64,000 nt of DNA, taken from NCBI RefSeq assembly GCF_017355205.1, contig NZ_JADIJK010000020.1, positions 1 through 64,000 on the forward strand. The letters are read 5' to 3'. This document shows, in pieces, positions 32,534-41,749 of this stretch (the stretch's first letter is position 1; the number at the start of each line of letters is the position of its first letter). Source of the stretch: Bacillus sp. SD088. Its GTDB lineage: Bacteria > Bacillota > Bacilli > Bacillales > Bacillaceae_C. The position numbers and the translations under genes are program-made. The notes beneath the pieces were generated by a model, which was given only the letters and a program-made list of their open reading frames with translations, did no database searches and was not told the origin of the DNA.

Positions 32534-34123
32534 TTATTGTTTATCATACCTCTCATAGGCATCATTATAAATTTCCATATATTTCTCAAGTTTCATTTTA
32601 TCAAATTGGGCAACATAGTCATCCCATTCATCTAATGATCTCGCTCCCGTAATGAATTTCGCATTCATCTCATTAATGTACGTTTCAATATCATTTCTCA
32701 AGGCATTCATTTCTTCAAGCTCTTCAATTGTATAATTAAACGGTGGCCATATTTCCTCAGGGATAAATGGATCTACCTTTTCAGATGCTTCAATAGAACT
32801 TGGCTTTCCTTCAGAACCCTTGAAATAATCTTGCTTTAAGATTCCTGGGTATCCGACACCAGGCCAAACAAGATACTCTCCAACAGCCTGGTCTTGTGTT
32901 AAGCCGTCCGGATGATTCTTGATTTCATCTGTATAATCTAAGGTACCATCTTCATTTTCAACATAGGTCTCGTCTTCAAAGCCCATAAAAAACATCTTAC
33001 TGCCTTCATCACTATAAAGGTAATCTACCCAACGCACCGTTGCTTCAGGATTTGGGTTATCCTTTGTAATAACGAATTGACCTACAGAACCGATAGGGGA
33101 ACCAATATGAGCATATAGCTGATCACCATGTGGGCCTTTTAATGCCTTCCCGCCAATATACCCCGTTAAATTACTATATACAGCTTCTGGGTTATAATCT
33201 GGTAGGACACCATATATTCCTTGAGAACCTTTGGCAATGACTTGATCCGCATTTGCTGTAAAAAAGTCTTTATCAATTAATCCGTCCTCATAAATCTTGT
33301 TTAAATACTCCAACATCTCCTTATAACGAGGAGCGGTCGGGATAAATCGTAGTTCATTTGTTTCAGGATCAACATCAACATAAGGATGTGAAGCTCCTCT
33401 ATTGCCTAGCCCCCAAGCGCCCTTAAAGAAAGGGATTAAATATGCGTCTATTCCAGGTCCTCCTCCCATCGGAATGGCATCTGGGTAGTTTTCTTTAATC
33501 GCCTTCAATAATTGATACATTTCTTCCGTTGTTTCTGGTTCCTCAAGATCTAGCTCCTTTAACCACTCCTCTTTTAGCCACATGAAGGATCCTTCCAACA
33601 TCGCCTTAAATTCAGGATCCGTAATCGTTGGAAAAGAATAAATGTTTCCATCTGGCATCGTAATGGCCTTTTCTACTTCCGGATATTGTTCAAGCAATGC
33701 CTTAAAATTAGGCGCATACTGATCAATTAAATCATTTAACGCCATAAAGTCTTCCTGTTTTCCATATTTCATTAAATCATTTACCGTTAAACCGTTTCCA
33801 AAAAGTACATCTGGATAATCACCGCCTGCTAGTAAAATATTACGTTTCTCTGCTAAATTATCCCGATCAACATTCTCCCATTTCACTTTGATATTAGTCA
33901 TATTTTCGTACTCATTCCATATCTTAATATCATTCCAGTTTTGTGAAGCGAAGCGTTTAGGAGCAAACATCTTAAGTTCAATTTCTTCTTTCACTATTGG
34001 CATTCCATCCAAATTAAGATTATCTAAATTGGCTTCTGCTTTTTTATCCGTTTTTTCATTACAGGCAGCAAGAAAAGAAACAGACATGATTACAAATAAG
34101 GCAAGCATAAAAATTTTCTTCAT
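32534..34123 (-). CDS. LplA-type sugar-binding lipoprotein (second system)
   Basis: 529-residue solute-binding protein with lipoprotein signal (MKKIFMLALFVIMSVSFLAAC, lipobox Cys 21), followed by the LplA-like fold (LNLDGMPIVKEEIELKMFAPKRFASQNWNDIKIWNEYENMTNIKVKW trimmed motif set; GGDYPDVLFGNGLT; WVDYLYSDEGSKMFFMGFE). Clearly distinct from the copies at 25765/29959. AGGAGG precedes the ATG. Last gene of the permease-permease-binding protein unit starting at 36020. Confidence 0.92.
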   Translation of the reverse strand: MKKIFMLALFVIMSVSFLAACNEKTDKKAEANLDNLNLDGMPIVKEEIELKMFAPKRFASQNWNDIKIWNEYENMTNIKVKWENVDRDNLAEKRNILLAGGDYPDVLFGNGLTVNDLMKYGKQEDFMALNDLIDQYAPNFKALLEQYPEVEKAITMPDGNIYSFPTITDPEFKAMLEGSFMWLKEEWLKELDLEEPETTEEMYQLLKAIKENYPDAIPMGGGPGIDAYLIPFFKGAWGLGNRGASHPYVDVDPETNELRFIPTAPRYKEMLEYLNKIYEDGLIDKDFFTANADQVIAKGSQGIYGVLPDYNPEAVYSNLTGYIGGKALKGPHGDQLYAHIGSPIGSVGQFVITKDNPNPEATVRWVDYLYSDEGSKMFFMGFEDETYVENEDGTLDYTDEIKNHPDGLTQDQAVGEYLVWPGVGYPGILKQDYFKGSEGKPSSIEASEKVDPFIPEEIWPPFNYTIEELEEMNALRNDIETYINEMNAKFITGARSLDEWDDYVAQFDKMKLEKYMEIYNDAYERYDKQ

Positions 34124-34145
34124 CTCTATAAACCTCCTAATTTTT

Positions 34146-35030
34146 CTATCCTTTTATAGCCCCAACCATTATTCCTTGTACAAAGTATTTTTGTAAAAAT
34201 GGGTAGAGTAAAAGAACAGGTAAATTCGCTACGATCACAACTGCATATTTGATTGATTGTGCATACATCACTTGTTGAGCCATCGATTCCCCACTGCCAG
34301 CCATTTCATCCATCGAATTCTGGATAAGGATTTCTCGTAATATTAATTGTAAAGGGAATTTCTCCCGATCCGTTAAATAGATTAATGCATCAAAATAGGC
34401 ATTCCAATGACCAACACTATAAAACAAAATCATGACAGCAATAATCGGTGTTGATAAAGGCAGCACAACTCTTCTTAAAATTTGGAAATCGGAACAGCCA
34501 TCAATCTCTGCTGCCTCTTCAATCTCTCTGGGAATATTTGATTGAAAAAAGGAACGCATAATAATTAAATTAAATACGGCCACTGCATTTGGAATCACAA
34601 GTGCCCAAAACGTATTCAACATGTCTAAATTTTTAATGACTAAATAAGTTGGGATTAAACCACCACTAAAGAACATTGTAAAAACTAAAAAGAACATAAT
34701 GAGATTTTTCCCATAAAAATCTCTACGTGAAAGTGGATAGGCACCTAATGTGGTTAAAAAGAGATTAATCAGTGTCCCCACAGTAGTGTACAGGATGGTA
34801 TTAAGGTACCCGCTTAAAATATCGCGATTCTGAAAAACCTTTTGATAACCAATTAAAGTGAGTTCCTTAGGAAATAGCCATAATTCTCCATTTGCCACTA
34901 ACAGTGGATTACTTATGGATGCACTCACTACAAAAATAAGCGGATACAGAACAAGGAGCAGAAGAATAAACAACAACGTATTATTTATTGCACCAAATAT
35001 TTTATCTCCAATGGTTTGATTCATCCGCAA
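34146..35030 (-). CDS. Sugar ABC permease (LplC type, second system)
   Basis: 294-residue CUT1 permease. Six helices; EAA loop near residue 185 (PREIEEAAEIDGCSDFQILRRVVLPLSTPII); C-terminus LYPFLQKYFVQGIMVGAIKG is typical. It starts 15 bases after the partner permease and is followed by the binding protein. Confidence 0.93.
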   Translation of the reverse strand: MRMNQTIGDKIFGAINNTLLFILLLLVLYPLIFVVSASISNPLLVANGELWLFPKELTLIGYQKVFQNRDILSGYLNTILYTTVGTLINLFLTTLGAYPLSRRDFYGKNLIMFFLVFTMFFSGGLIPTYLVIKNLDMLNTFWALVIPNAVAVFNLIIMRSFFQSNIPREIEEAAEIDGCSDFQILRRVVLPLSTPIIAVMILFYSVGHWNAYFDALIYLTDREKFPLQLILREILIQNSMDEMAGSGESMAQQVMYAQSIKYAVVIVANLPVLLLYPFLQKYFVQGIMVGAIKG

Positions 35031-35045
35031 ACGACACCTCCATTT

Positions 35046-36020
35046 TTACCATAGACTCGTTTGTCCTACTTTCTTAGCAATCGAATTTACTGTAATAAGT
35101 AGAATAAAATTAATAATGGTACTAAATAGTCCAACTGCTGAAGCAAAACTAAATTCTGCGTCTAAAATACCGCTCCGATAAACATATGTGGCGATCACGT
35201 CAGAAGCTTCTAAATTCAAATCATTTTGCATTAAGAAAACCTTTTCAAAACCAACACTTACAATAGATCCGGTATTAAGGATTAATAGAATGATAATTGT
35301 TGGTAGAATACCTGGAATATTAATATTCCAAATCCGCTGCCATCTATTTGCCCCATCCATAATTGCCGATTCATGTAACTGCGGGTCAATCCCTGCTAAG
35401 GCCGCTAAATAAATAATCGAACTCCAACCCATTGACTGCCAAACACCAGAAAAGACATAGACCGTTTTAAACCATTGGGGTTCTGTAAGGAATGAAATTT
35501 CCTTGCCGCCAAATAGTTGGATCAATTGATTCACAACCCCGCTATCAGGAGATAAAAAGATAATGATCATCCCTACTAATACAACGGTTGATAGAAAATG
35601 CGGCGCGTAAGTAACCGTTTGCACAGTTCTCTTAAAAAACTTTAAACGAACTTCATTGATCATTAATGCCAATATGATCGGTACAGGAAATCCTACTAAC
35701 AGCTCGTACACACCAATTCCTAATGTATTTTTCATTAACCGCCAAAAATGATAGCTATCAAAGAATCGTATAAAATGCTTGAACCCTACCCATTCGCTCC
35801 CAGTTATGCCCTTTGAGGCAATAAAATCTTTAAAGGCAATCTGGACTCCATACATAGGAACATAATGAAAAATGACAAAATAAGCGATGACTGGCAGAAT
35901 CATAATATATAATTGCCATCTCTTTTTAATACTTTTTTTGAGATTGGCACCGCGACTTTTTAAAGATGGAGTAGTATTAGTCTGAACAGTTGTTGCAACT
36001 TTGTTTGTTTGCTGAACCAA
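35046..36020 (-). CDS. Sugar ABC permease (LplB type, second system)
   Basis: 324-residue CUT1 permease. A basic cytoplasmic leader (~35 residues) precedes the first helix (LYIMILPVIAYFVIFHYVPMYG); EAA loop near residue 215 (PQLHESAIMDGANRWQRIWNINIPGILPTI). The start codon is TTG at 36020, nine bases after AAAGGGGG; no ATG candidate competes. First gene of this LplBCA-like unit. Confidence 0.9.
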   Translation of the reverse strand: MVQQTNKVATTVQTNTTPSLKSRGANLKKSIKKRWQLYIMILPVIAYFVIFHYVPMYGVQIAFKDFIASKGITGSEWVGFKHFIRFFDSYHFWRLMKNTLGIGVYELLVGFPVPIILALMINEVRLKFFKRTVQTVTYAPHFLSTVVLVGMIIIFLSPDSGVVNQLIQLFGGKEISFLTEPQWFKTVYVFSGVWQSMGWSSIIYLAALAGIDPQLHESAIMDGANRWQRIWNINIPGILPTIIILLILNTGSIVSVGFEKVFLMQNDLNLEASDVIATYVYRSGILDAEFSFASAVGLFSTIINFILLITVNSIAKKVGQTSLW

Positions 36021-36223
36021 TTCTAAGAGCCCCCTTTCAAAATACTTTTTTTGATCGCGTTTGTTTCACAAAACTACATAATCTTATTTAATTAAATACT
36101 GCATCCGACTCACCTCCCTTGTTTGCTTACTAAAGCCATAAAGTATTTACTATTGGCAAAATAATAAATAAATAGAAAACTAGTCAGATAAAAGATATGA
36201 ATATAAGTCATCTAGGTTCTATA
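36021..36223. other. Upstream region of second LplBCA-like unit
   Basis: About 200 bases, very AT-rich, without a gene. TATTTAATTAAATAAGAT-type sequence may hold the promoter, but no hexamer pair is convincing. Confidence 0.35.
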
Positions 36224-36420
36224 AGCTGGGACTAACTAAAATACCAAACTCCAAGGACGAACTTCTCTTAGCGGAGGAAATATACATAGAAGTAAGAAGT
36301 TCGGCAAGTCCCCGGAAGGCAAAGCCTGATGAGGCTTGTCACTCGCCTGCGGAAAGCGAAATATATTTCCGAACCGGGGAATATGCACTTTTCTGTGGTG
36401 ATATCACCTTTGTCTCAGCA
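36224..36420. repeat. Dispersed inverted-end repeat element
   Basis: Opens AGCTGGGAC and closes TTTGTCTCAGCA, an imperfect inverted pair, with internal motifs (CTCCAAGGACGAACTTCTC, CGCCTGCGGAAAGCG, TATATTTCCGAACC) shared with the elements at 38621 and 62941. Non-coding. It sits just past the PHP-phosphatase stop and may double as a terminator. Confidence 0.65.
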
Positions 36421-36431
36421 TTGAATATGTT

Positions 36432-37442
36432 CTAAGTAAAGACTTTCTCAATCTGATGCTTGATCTTTTCGCCATTTTCAAATGTGACCACTTCATGAAT
36501 GCCCGCATTTTGTAATGCCTCCAATTGCATCTCAACAAATCTCCCAAGATCATCTGGATAATGAGCATCTGAGGAAACGGTCAGTGGTACCTGATAGTCT
36601 GCTAGTACCTTTAGAAAAGTGGGACTTGGGCACATTTCCTTAATTGGATAGCGGTAATAGAGCCCTGCATTGATCTCAGTAGCTGTATTTGATTCTACTA
36701 ATCTCTCGGCTATTCGACGATAAGCTGGCATAAGCTGTTCTTCATCAGGTCGATAGCCAAAAACTTTTAGGTTATCCAGATGTGCGACAAAATCGAATAA
36801 CTTTGAGGAAATTGCCTTCTCTACTAATTGGAAAAACTCATCATAAAGCTTAATTAAATCATAGTTTAGGAACAGATCCTGGGTTTTCGGGTTATCAAAG
36901 CCCCAGCCATTAAAAAAATGCACAGAACCAATCACATAATCATACGGATGATCTTCGAGAATTTCTCGCAATTCCTCTTCCCCATCGAGGAAATAATCTG
37001 TTTCTATGCCTAAATGGAGTTTCACACCATTTTCTTCCCATTTTTGTTTGGCATCTTCAATAAGTGCGATAAATTCATCCCTTGATTCCACGCAAACCTG
37101 GTCGAGCCATTTTCTCTGTAGCTTTCCAAGCTCATCATCCTCTAGATGAATATGTTTTTCATAATACGGTTTATATTCCTTAAAGCGATATAAGTGGTCC
37201 ACGATCCCAACTTCTTGGATACCTAAATGCTTCGCTTGTTGTAAATATAAATCCAACCATTCCATCGAAAAAGGGCCACCCATTAGCCGCTTATGTAATT
37301 TTTCTGTTTGCTCAAGCATCCATTCTCGTGTGTGCGAAGATTGGGAGTTATTATCTAGATGATTGATTGCTTCAAATGTCCGATTCAACCAATTGGGTGA
37401 ATAAGGTCCTTCCTCCAAATGTAAATGATAATCAATTTTCAA
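36432..37442 (-). CDS. PHP-domain phosphatase (histidinol-phosphatase-like)
   Basis: 336-residue polymerase-and-histidinol-phosphatase (PHP) superfamily protein. Metal-binding motifs are visible: DYHLHLEEG at the start, GIVDHLYRF, LGIETDYF, YVIGSVHFFNG, DFVAHLDNLK and VSSDAHYPDDLG. It is longer than HisJ/HisK and no histidine genes are near; location beside sugar transporters and another phosphoesterase suggests a phospho-sugar or phosphodiester substrate. GGAG eight bases ahead of a TTG at 37442 gives the start; the first ATG (37469) lacks a ribosome site. Confidence 0.82.
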   Translation of the reverse strand: MKIDYHLHLEEGPYSPNWLNRTFEAINHLDNNSQSSHTREWMLEQTEKLHKRLMGGPFSMEWLDLYLQQAKHLGIQEVGIVDHLYRFKEYKPYYEKHIHLEDDELGKLQRKWLDQVCVESRDEFIALIEDAKQKWEENGVKLHLGIETDYFLDGEEELREILEDHPYDYVIGSVHFFNGWGFDNPKTQDLFLNYDLIKLYDEFFQLVEKAISSKLFDFVAHLDNLKVFGYRPDEEQLMPAYRRIAERLVESNTATEINAGLYYRYPIKEMCPSPTFLKVLADYQVPLTVSSDAHYPDDLGRFVEMQLEALQNAGIHEVVTFENGEKIKHQIEKVFT

Positions 37443-37505
37443 GTTTTTCACTCCTTTTCTTTGATGCATCCTTGACCCGGAGCTAGTTGTTCAAAAAGCC
37501 CTATG

Positions 37506-38432
37506 CTAGTCATTAATTTTATGCTCATGTGTGTAAGGAGCGATAACCTTCCCATCATCCAGCCTGATCCATGTATCAAATTTATGTTGCCCTTCATACA
37601 ATTGGATAACCCTTGCGCCCCGCTGTAATGATCCGTAGACATTATATCCACTTATCCGCCCATAACATAAGGAAATACCATGAAGTTCGCCACAGTAATC
37701 ATTGTCATGATCATGCCCCACAAACGTACCCATGACATTACCTGATTCTAGTAAAGCTGTGAATAAACCACTATTAATCACAGGGGCACAAACTTGTTCC
37801 AATTTATTTCCAGACACTTTGCCAATGTTTAGGACATCACGATATTCAGGTAGTGGAATATGGAAAAAGGCTAATGCGGGAATTGTTTCTTTTCCGTTTG
37901 CATACTTTTTCGATTCTTCTAGAAACCAGCTTACTTGATCTGGATGAACCCATGCATAGCCGCCAACAGATTTTGGTGCATAATCACCTGAATCTAAAAA
38001 ATATAAAACGGATTCATTTTTCTCTTTATTTGAAGATTGAATCGTAAGCGAATAATTGCCAACACCATGAATATCTTCAGGTCCAGCCATTCCTAAAAAA
38101 TGTTTATACTCAGTATTAATAGCAAATAACTGCTCTCGTGTGACATTTGCTTCTGCATCATGATTGCCGAAGACAGTGGTAAATGGAATCCCCCATTGGG
38201 AAATTTGGTCCAATACCCTGCGATAGGATTGTTCAGGCTGTTCCACCCCTTCACTCCAAATCAGATCACCTGTCACAACAATTAAATCAGGTTTTTCGTG
38301 CTGAATGGTTTCGCTGATCACACGAAACGTCTTTTGATCAGGCAAATGGTTCTCTTCTCCTCCAATATGTAAGTCAGTAAATTGAATAATTTTAAACGAT
38401 TGATCCGTTCGAAATCTTAAAGTTCCTTCCAC
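37506..38432 (-). CDS. Calcineurin-like metallophosphoesterase
   Basis: 308-residue two-metal phosphoesterase with all five family blocks in order: FTDLHIGG, VVTGDLIWSEG, TVFGNHDAE, AFFHIPLPEY and FVGHDHDND. No signal peptide, so cytoplasmic. It resembles the purple-acid/YkoQ-type phosphodiesterase branch. It is followed 63 bases later by the PHP phosphatase; the two may act in sequence on the same phosphorylated metabolite, which is inference from adjacency. Confidence 0.9.
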   Translation of the reverse strand: MEGTLRFRTDQSFKIIQFTDLHIGGEENHLPDQKTFRVISETIQHEKPDLIVVTGDLIWSEGVEQPEQSYRRVLDQISQWGIPFTTVFGNHDAEANVTREQLFAINTEYKHFLGMAGPEDIHGVGNYSLTIQSSNKEKNESVLYFLDSGDYAPKSVGGYAWVHPDQVSWFLEESKKYANGKETIPALAFFHIPLPEYRDVLNIGKVSGNKLEQVCAPVINSGLFTALLESGNVMGTFVGHDHDNDYCGELHGISLCYGRISGYNVYGSLQRGARVIQLYEGQHKFDTWIRLDDGKVIAPYTHEHKIND

Positions 38433-38620
38433 GACTTCTCCCCTCCTATTTTTAACACCTCAAAAACTATCACAAAACTCCAATTAAAATCACAAAGAAC
38501 TTAATGAATACACAAACACAATATACAACAATTGTCGAAACTCGTCAATATAATTTTTACAAAATTTCAACTAGATTGATATTACACTCATTTGGGTGTT
38601 TTCTAGAAACAAAAAAAGAG
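38433..38620. other. Intergenic, upstream of phosphoesterase
   Basis: About 190 AT-rich bases between the phosphoesterase start and the repeat element. No gene and no clear promoter hexamers. Confidence 0.35.
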
Positions 38621-38851
38621 CCTGGGACAAAAGTATTTTCTCCAAAGAAAAAACCGAACTAGTTTGATGCATATCTCCCGCTACGGAAACATACTTCGCT
38701 TTCCGCGGGCGGCTGGTGATCTTCCTCGTGCTATCGCACTCCGTGATCTCACCGATGCCTTTTCTCCCGCTGGAGTCTACGTATATTTCCTCCGATAGGT
38801 AATGCATTGTTCGGTTTTAGAGCTTAACTTTCTTTGTAGTTTTGTCCCCGT
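38621..38851. repeat. Complete dispersed inverted-end repeat element
   Basis: Begins CCTGGGACAAAA and ends TTTTGTCCCCG, an inverted pair. Between are motifs typical of this Bacillus family: CTCCCGCTACGGAAACAT, CGCTTTCCGCGGGCGGCT, ATCGCACTCCGTGATCTCACCGA, CTCCCGCTGGAGTCTACG, CCGAAC/GTTCGG. The element can fold into one long hairpin. It lies beyond the end of the large envelope operon. The 78-codon open frame inside is not a gene. Confidence 0.75.
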
Positions 38852-38953
38852 CTCTTCATTTACGTTATAGACTTCTATAGGTAAGACTTTGAAGTTATCT
38901 CTAGCATGCCAAATTCCGACTACTTTTTCTGAATTTCTTTCATCAATTTGTAT

Positions 38954-41749
38954 TTACCACTTATTTCTTCTGTTTTTCGCATCTAGCAGCCTTTTAAGGC
39001 GCTCACTGTTATCATTATTTGGCTGTTCCGCGTCTTTCTTCCGTTCTGTTTTGGGTTGTTTATCCACTTTTCTTATTACATCTGTTTGCACCTTTTTAAT
39101 TTCCCCTTTAGGTTTAGCTGATACTTTTGAAGTGGATTTTTTAAGTCGTGAATATTTTTGCTTTATTTCCTTTTCTTTTTTCTCCTTTTTATCAGCCCTT
39201 TGACTATTAAAGGAACGGATTTTCTCAACTGCTAATGTTACGCCAAATCTTCTTATAGCGATTTCGATAAAGAACAACAGAAAAGCAATTAAGAGAAGCT
39301 GCATCGTAATCGGTTGTTTTTTAGATTTTTCTATATCAATTGGCCGGAAAGCTTCTTCTGGATCTGTTAAAATTTTCCCATTTCCGAGCTCTATTACGTC
39401 ATTTAAAAGTGTATTATTTTGATTTTGGAGTTTAAATTCCTTGGAATATGGAACAACAATACCTGTTTGGAAAGTTGAAGTAATATCTTCGCCATCAAAT
39501 TTAGCAAGCTGCAAAGAATAAATACCCGATCCTGCAGTAAAATTCACCTCATGCTCACCAGGGGATTTTATTCTGTAATCTGCTTCAATTTGCTTGCCCT
39601 TTTCATCCACTACAGTAGCTTCAATTGGTAGCATATCCTGATTTATGGAGGTGATATCCAGTTTAATATTTTTCCCGTCTATCGTTTGCTCTATATCATA
39701 TAATTCATTTTCATATGTTGGAAAGCTCCATGTAATGATTTCATTCCATAATGATGGCCAGTTTGACCAGGCTGGCCACTCGCCTGCCCATTCACCACTG
39801 GTGTCAGATGTCCATGCAACAGTATTTCCCAGTCCGTATTGCCATCTTGTTAGAACAGGATCATTTTTTTCACTCATTAAAATCGTTTCTGCTCTTGATT
39901 TTGGTTCTGTGGCTACATATGCATTCATTACTGGAACACCTTTTTCAAATACCGAACCCCAGTTATTTCCTTCTGTGTACATTGGATAGAAAGGATTATC
40001 TTCAATATACGTTCTTGTTGTTAGAACTGTTTCTCTTGATAGAATACTTGGTATGGTGGAAGCATCCTGGACATCATAGAATCTTCCTGTTCCCTCTGTT
40101 GCTAATTGCTCGAGTAGAAAGCGATCAGCATCACCGCCGATTGCAACCGTCGATAATGTCACATTGTTTTCGAGTCCTGTTGAAATTAGTTCCGAATAAT
40201 CCCCATTCGTTGCTGACTGTCCATCTGTTAATAATATAATATGTTTTCGCTGCAATTTTAAATCTTTTAGTTCATTATAGGCCTGTTCAAGTGGTGTGAA
40301 GATCTCCGTTCCCCCACCTTCTGTTATGGAACGGATTTTTTCGGCAGCTTCTACTTTGTCATCAAGTGGTCCTGTTTCAATTATTGTCCATGGTTTATCA
40401 TCAAAAGCAATAAAGCCTAATGTATCTTTATTACGGAGTAATTCAATGGAACGTGCCGCTGCCTCCTTTGCCAAATCCAGTTTATAGCCACTCATACTAC
40501 CAGATCGATCCAGTACGATAACCATTCCGAGTGATGGCAGTTCTTTCTTTCCTTTTAAATCCATTTCAACTGGCAATAATTTTTCGATCGGTGTTTTGAA
40601 ATAACCACCTAGACCATAACTCTTATTTCCCCCAGCCATGACAAACCCTTTGCCAAAATCACGGACAGCACTTTCAATCATTTCCATTTGTTCCTGAGTC
40701 ACATCAGTAGCGGAAATATTATTGAAAATAATCATTTCATACTCTAAAAAACCAGATAGAGATGTTGGCAATAATTCTGGTTTTGTTTTGGTCACTGTGA
40801 GATCGGATGCTTCCAGTGCCTGCAGTAAATTATCCCCTTCCGTTTCATCATCCACCATTAGGATTTGTGGAGGTCCTTTTGCTTCAGCAACAGCAAATGA
40901 CTGATTGTTTTGTGAAACGCCATCATCATCAGAAATGATTTCAGCCTTATAATTATGAACACCTGAGGATTTTATGAAATCAATGAAATTATAGGAATTC
41001 TCCCCTTTTTTCACTTGAACCTCTTCATCAATCACTGTTTCATTATTTTTTGTAATTCTTACTCTAGCTTTTGTATCCATCGTACTTGATAGATTGACAG
41101 TTAACTTTGCATTTTCTCCCTGATACAAAGTTGATGGGCTACTAAAACTTTCAATTGCGACATCTTTTTGAATAGAAGGATTAAATGGAAGTACATCAAT
41201 GAGGATTTCCTGACCATGCAAAAGTTCTACTTGCTGTCTAGCGTCACCCATATTTTCATTTCCATCTGTCATTAAAACAATCCGCCCTTTTTTATCGCTA
41301 GACAATAAACTGGAAGCAAGCTGCAGCCCCTCTTCCAAATTTGTATAAGATTTATTTTCTATATTGACGTTCGTGATCAACCCTTGTTCACTGTTTGATG
41401 GTGACTGGATTATTTGTGCATTTTCTGCTGTTGAAATAACCGCATAGCTGTCTTCTGGCTCCATTCCACTAATCGCTTGTTCAATTGCAGCAAACATTTC
41501 CTCTTCCTGGTTTTTAACACTTTCAGATTGATCAATAACAAAAACGGTTGTTATACCTTTAACTGGGTATAAAATATTCGGAACAGATAAAGATAAAATC
41601 AAGATAGCAAATATGAGGAATCGAATCGTTAGGATGATATTTTTTTCAATAAGGGGGGTAACCTTATTCTTTTTCCAGTAAAGATATAAGACAATGAATG
41701 CCGGTATTAGTAATAATAGAAATAGGGGTTTTTCAACCTGTAATCCCAC
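38954..41749 (-). CDS. Large membrane protein with two VWA domains and a GATase-like domain
   Basis: 931 residues in this start. Two N-terminal helices (~8-24, ~38-58) are followed by a first VWA domain with MIDAS DQSES (73-77), an Ig-like segment, a glutamine-amidotransferase-like fold (ILMVDDETEGDNLLQAL ... FVMAGGNKSYGLGGYFKTPIEKLLP), a second VWA domain with a canonical DRSGSMSG MIDAS (~425), a beta-rich region, a last helix (~835-855) and a basic tail. The extracellular face is anchored at both ends. GTG at 41749, nine bases after GGGAGG, is chosen; the ORF opens at 41914 inside the upstream gene. Last gene of the MoxR operon. Function unknown; MoxR/VWA pairs usually assemble or activate metal-dependent complexes. 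Confidence 0.82.
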   Translation of the reverse strand: MGLQVEKPLFLLLLIPAFIVLYLYWKKNKVTPLIEKNIILTIRFLIFAILILSLSVPNILYPVKGITTVFVIDQSESVKNQEEEMFAAIEQAISGMEPEDSYAVISTAENAQIIQSPSNSEQGLITNVNIENKSYTNLEEGLQLASSLLSSDKKGRIVLMTDGNENMGDARQQVELLHGQEILIDVLPFNPSIQKDVAIESFSSPSTLYQGENAKLTVNLSSTMDTKARVRITKNNETVIDEEVQVKKGENSYNFIDFIKSSGVHNYKAEIISDDDGVSQNNQSFAVAEAKGPPQILMVDDETEGDNLLQALEASDLTVTKTKPELLPTSLSGFLEYEMIIFNNISATDVTQEQMEMIESAVRDFGKGFVMAGGNKSYGLGGYFKTPIEKLLPVEMDLKGKKELPSLGMVIVLDRSGSMSGYKLDLAKEAAARSIELLRNKDTLGFIAFDDKPWTIIETGPLDDKVEAAEKIRSITEGGGTEIFTPLEQAYNELKDLKLQRKHIILLTDGQSATNGDYSELISTGLENNVTLSTVAIGGDADRFLLEQLATEGTGRFYDVQDASTIPSILSRETVLTTRTYIEDNPFYPMYTEGNNWGSVFEKGVPVMNAYVATEPKSRAETILMSEKNDPVLTRWQYGLGNTVAWTSDTSGEWAGEWPAWSNWPSLWNEIITWSFPTYENELYDIEQTIDGKNIKLDITSINQDMLPIEATVVDEKGKQIEADYRIKSPGEHEVNFTAGSGIYSLQLAKFDGEDITSTFQTGIVVPYSKEFKLQNQNNTLLNDVIELGNGKILTDPEEAFRPIDIEKSKKQPITMQLLLIAFLLFFIEIAIRRFGVTLAVEKIRSFNSQRADKKEKKEKEIKQKYSRLKKSTSKVSAKPKGEIKKVQTDVIRKVDKQPKTERKKDAEQPNNDNSERLKRLLDAKNRRNKW

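Noticed and set aside
38571-38807. 78-codon minus-strand frame
   Set aside because: Lies wholly in a dispersed repeat element; no ribosome site or recognisable protein.
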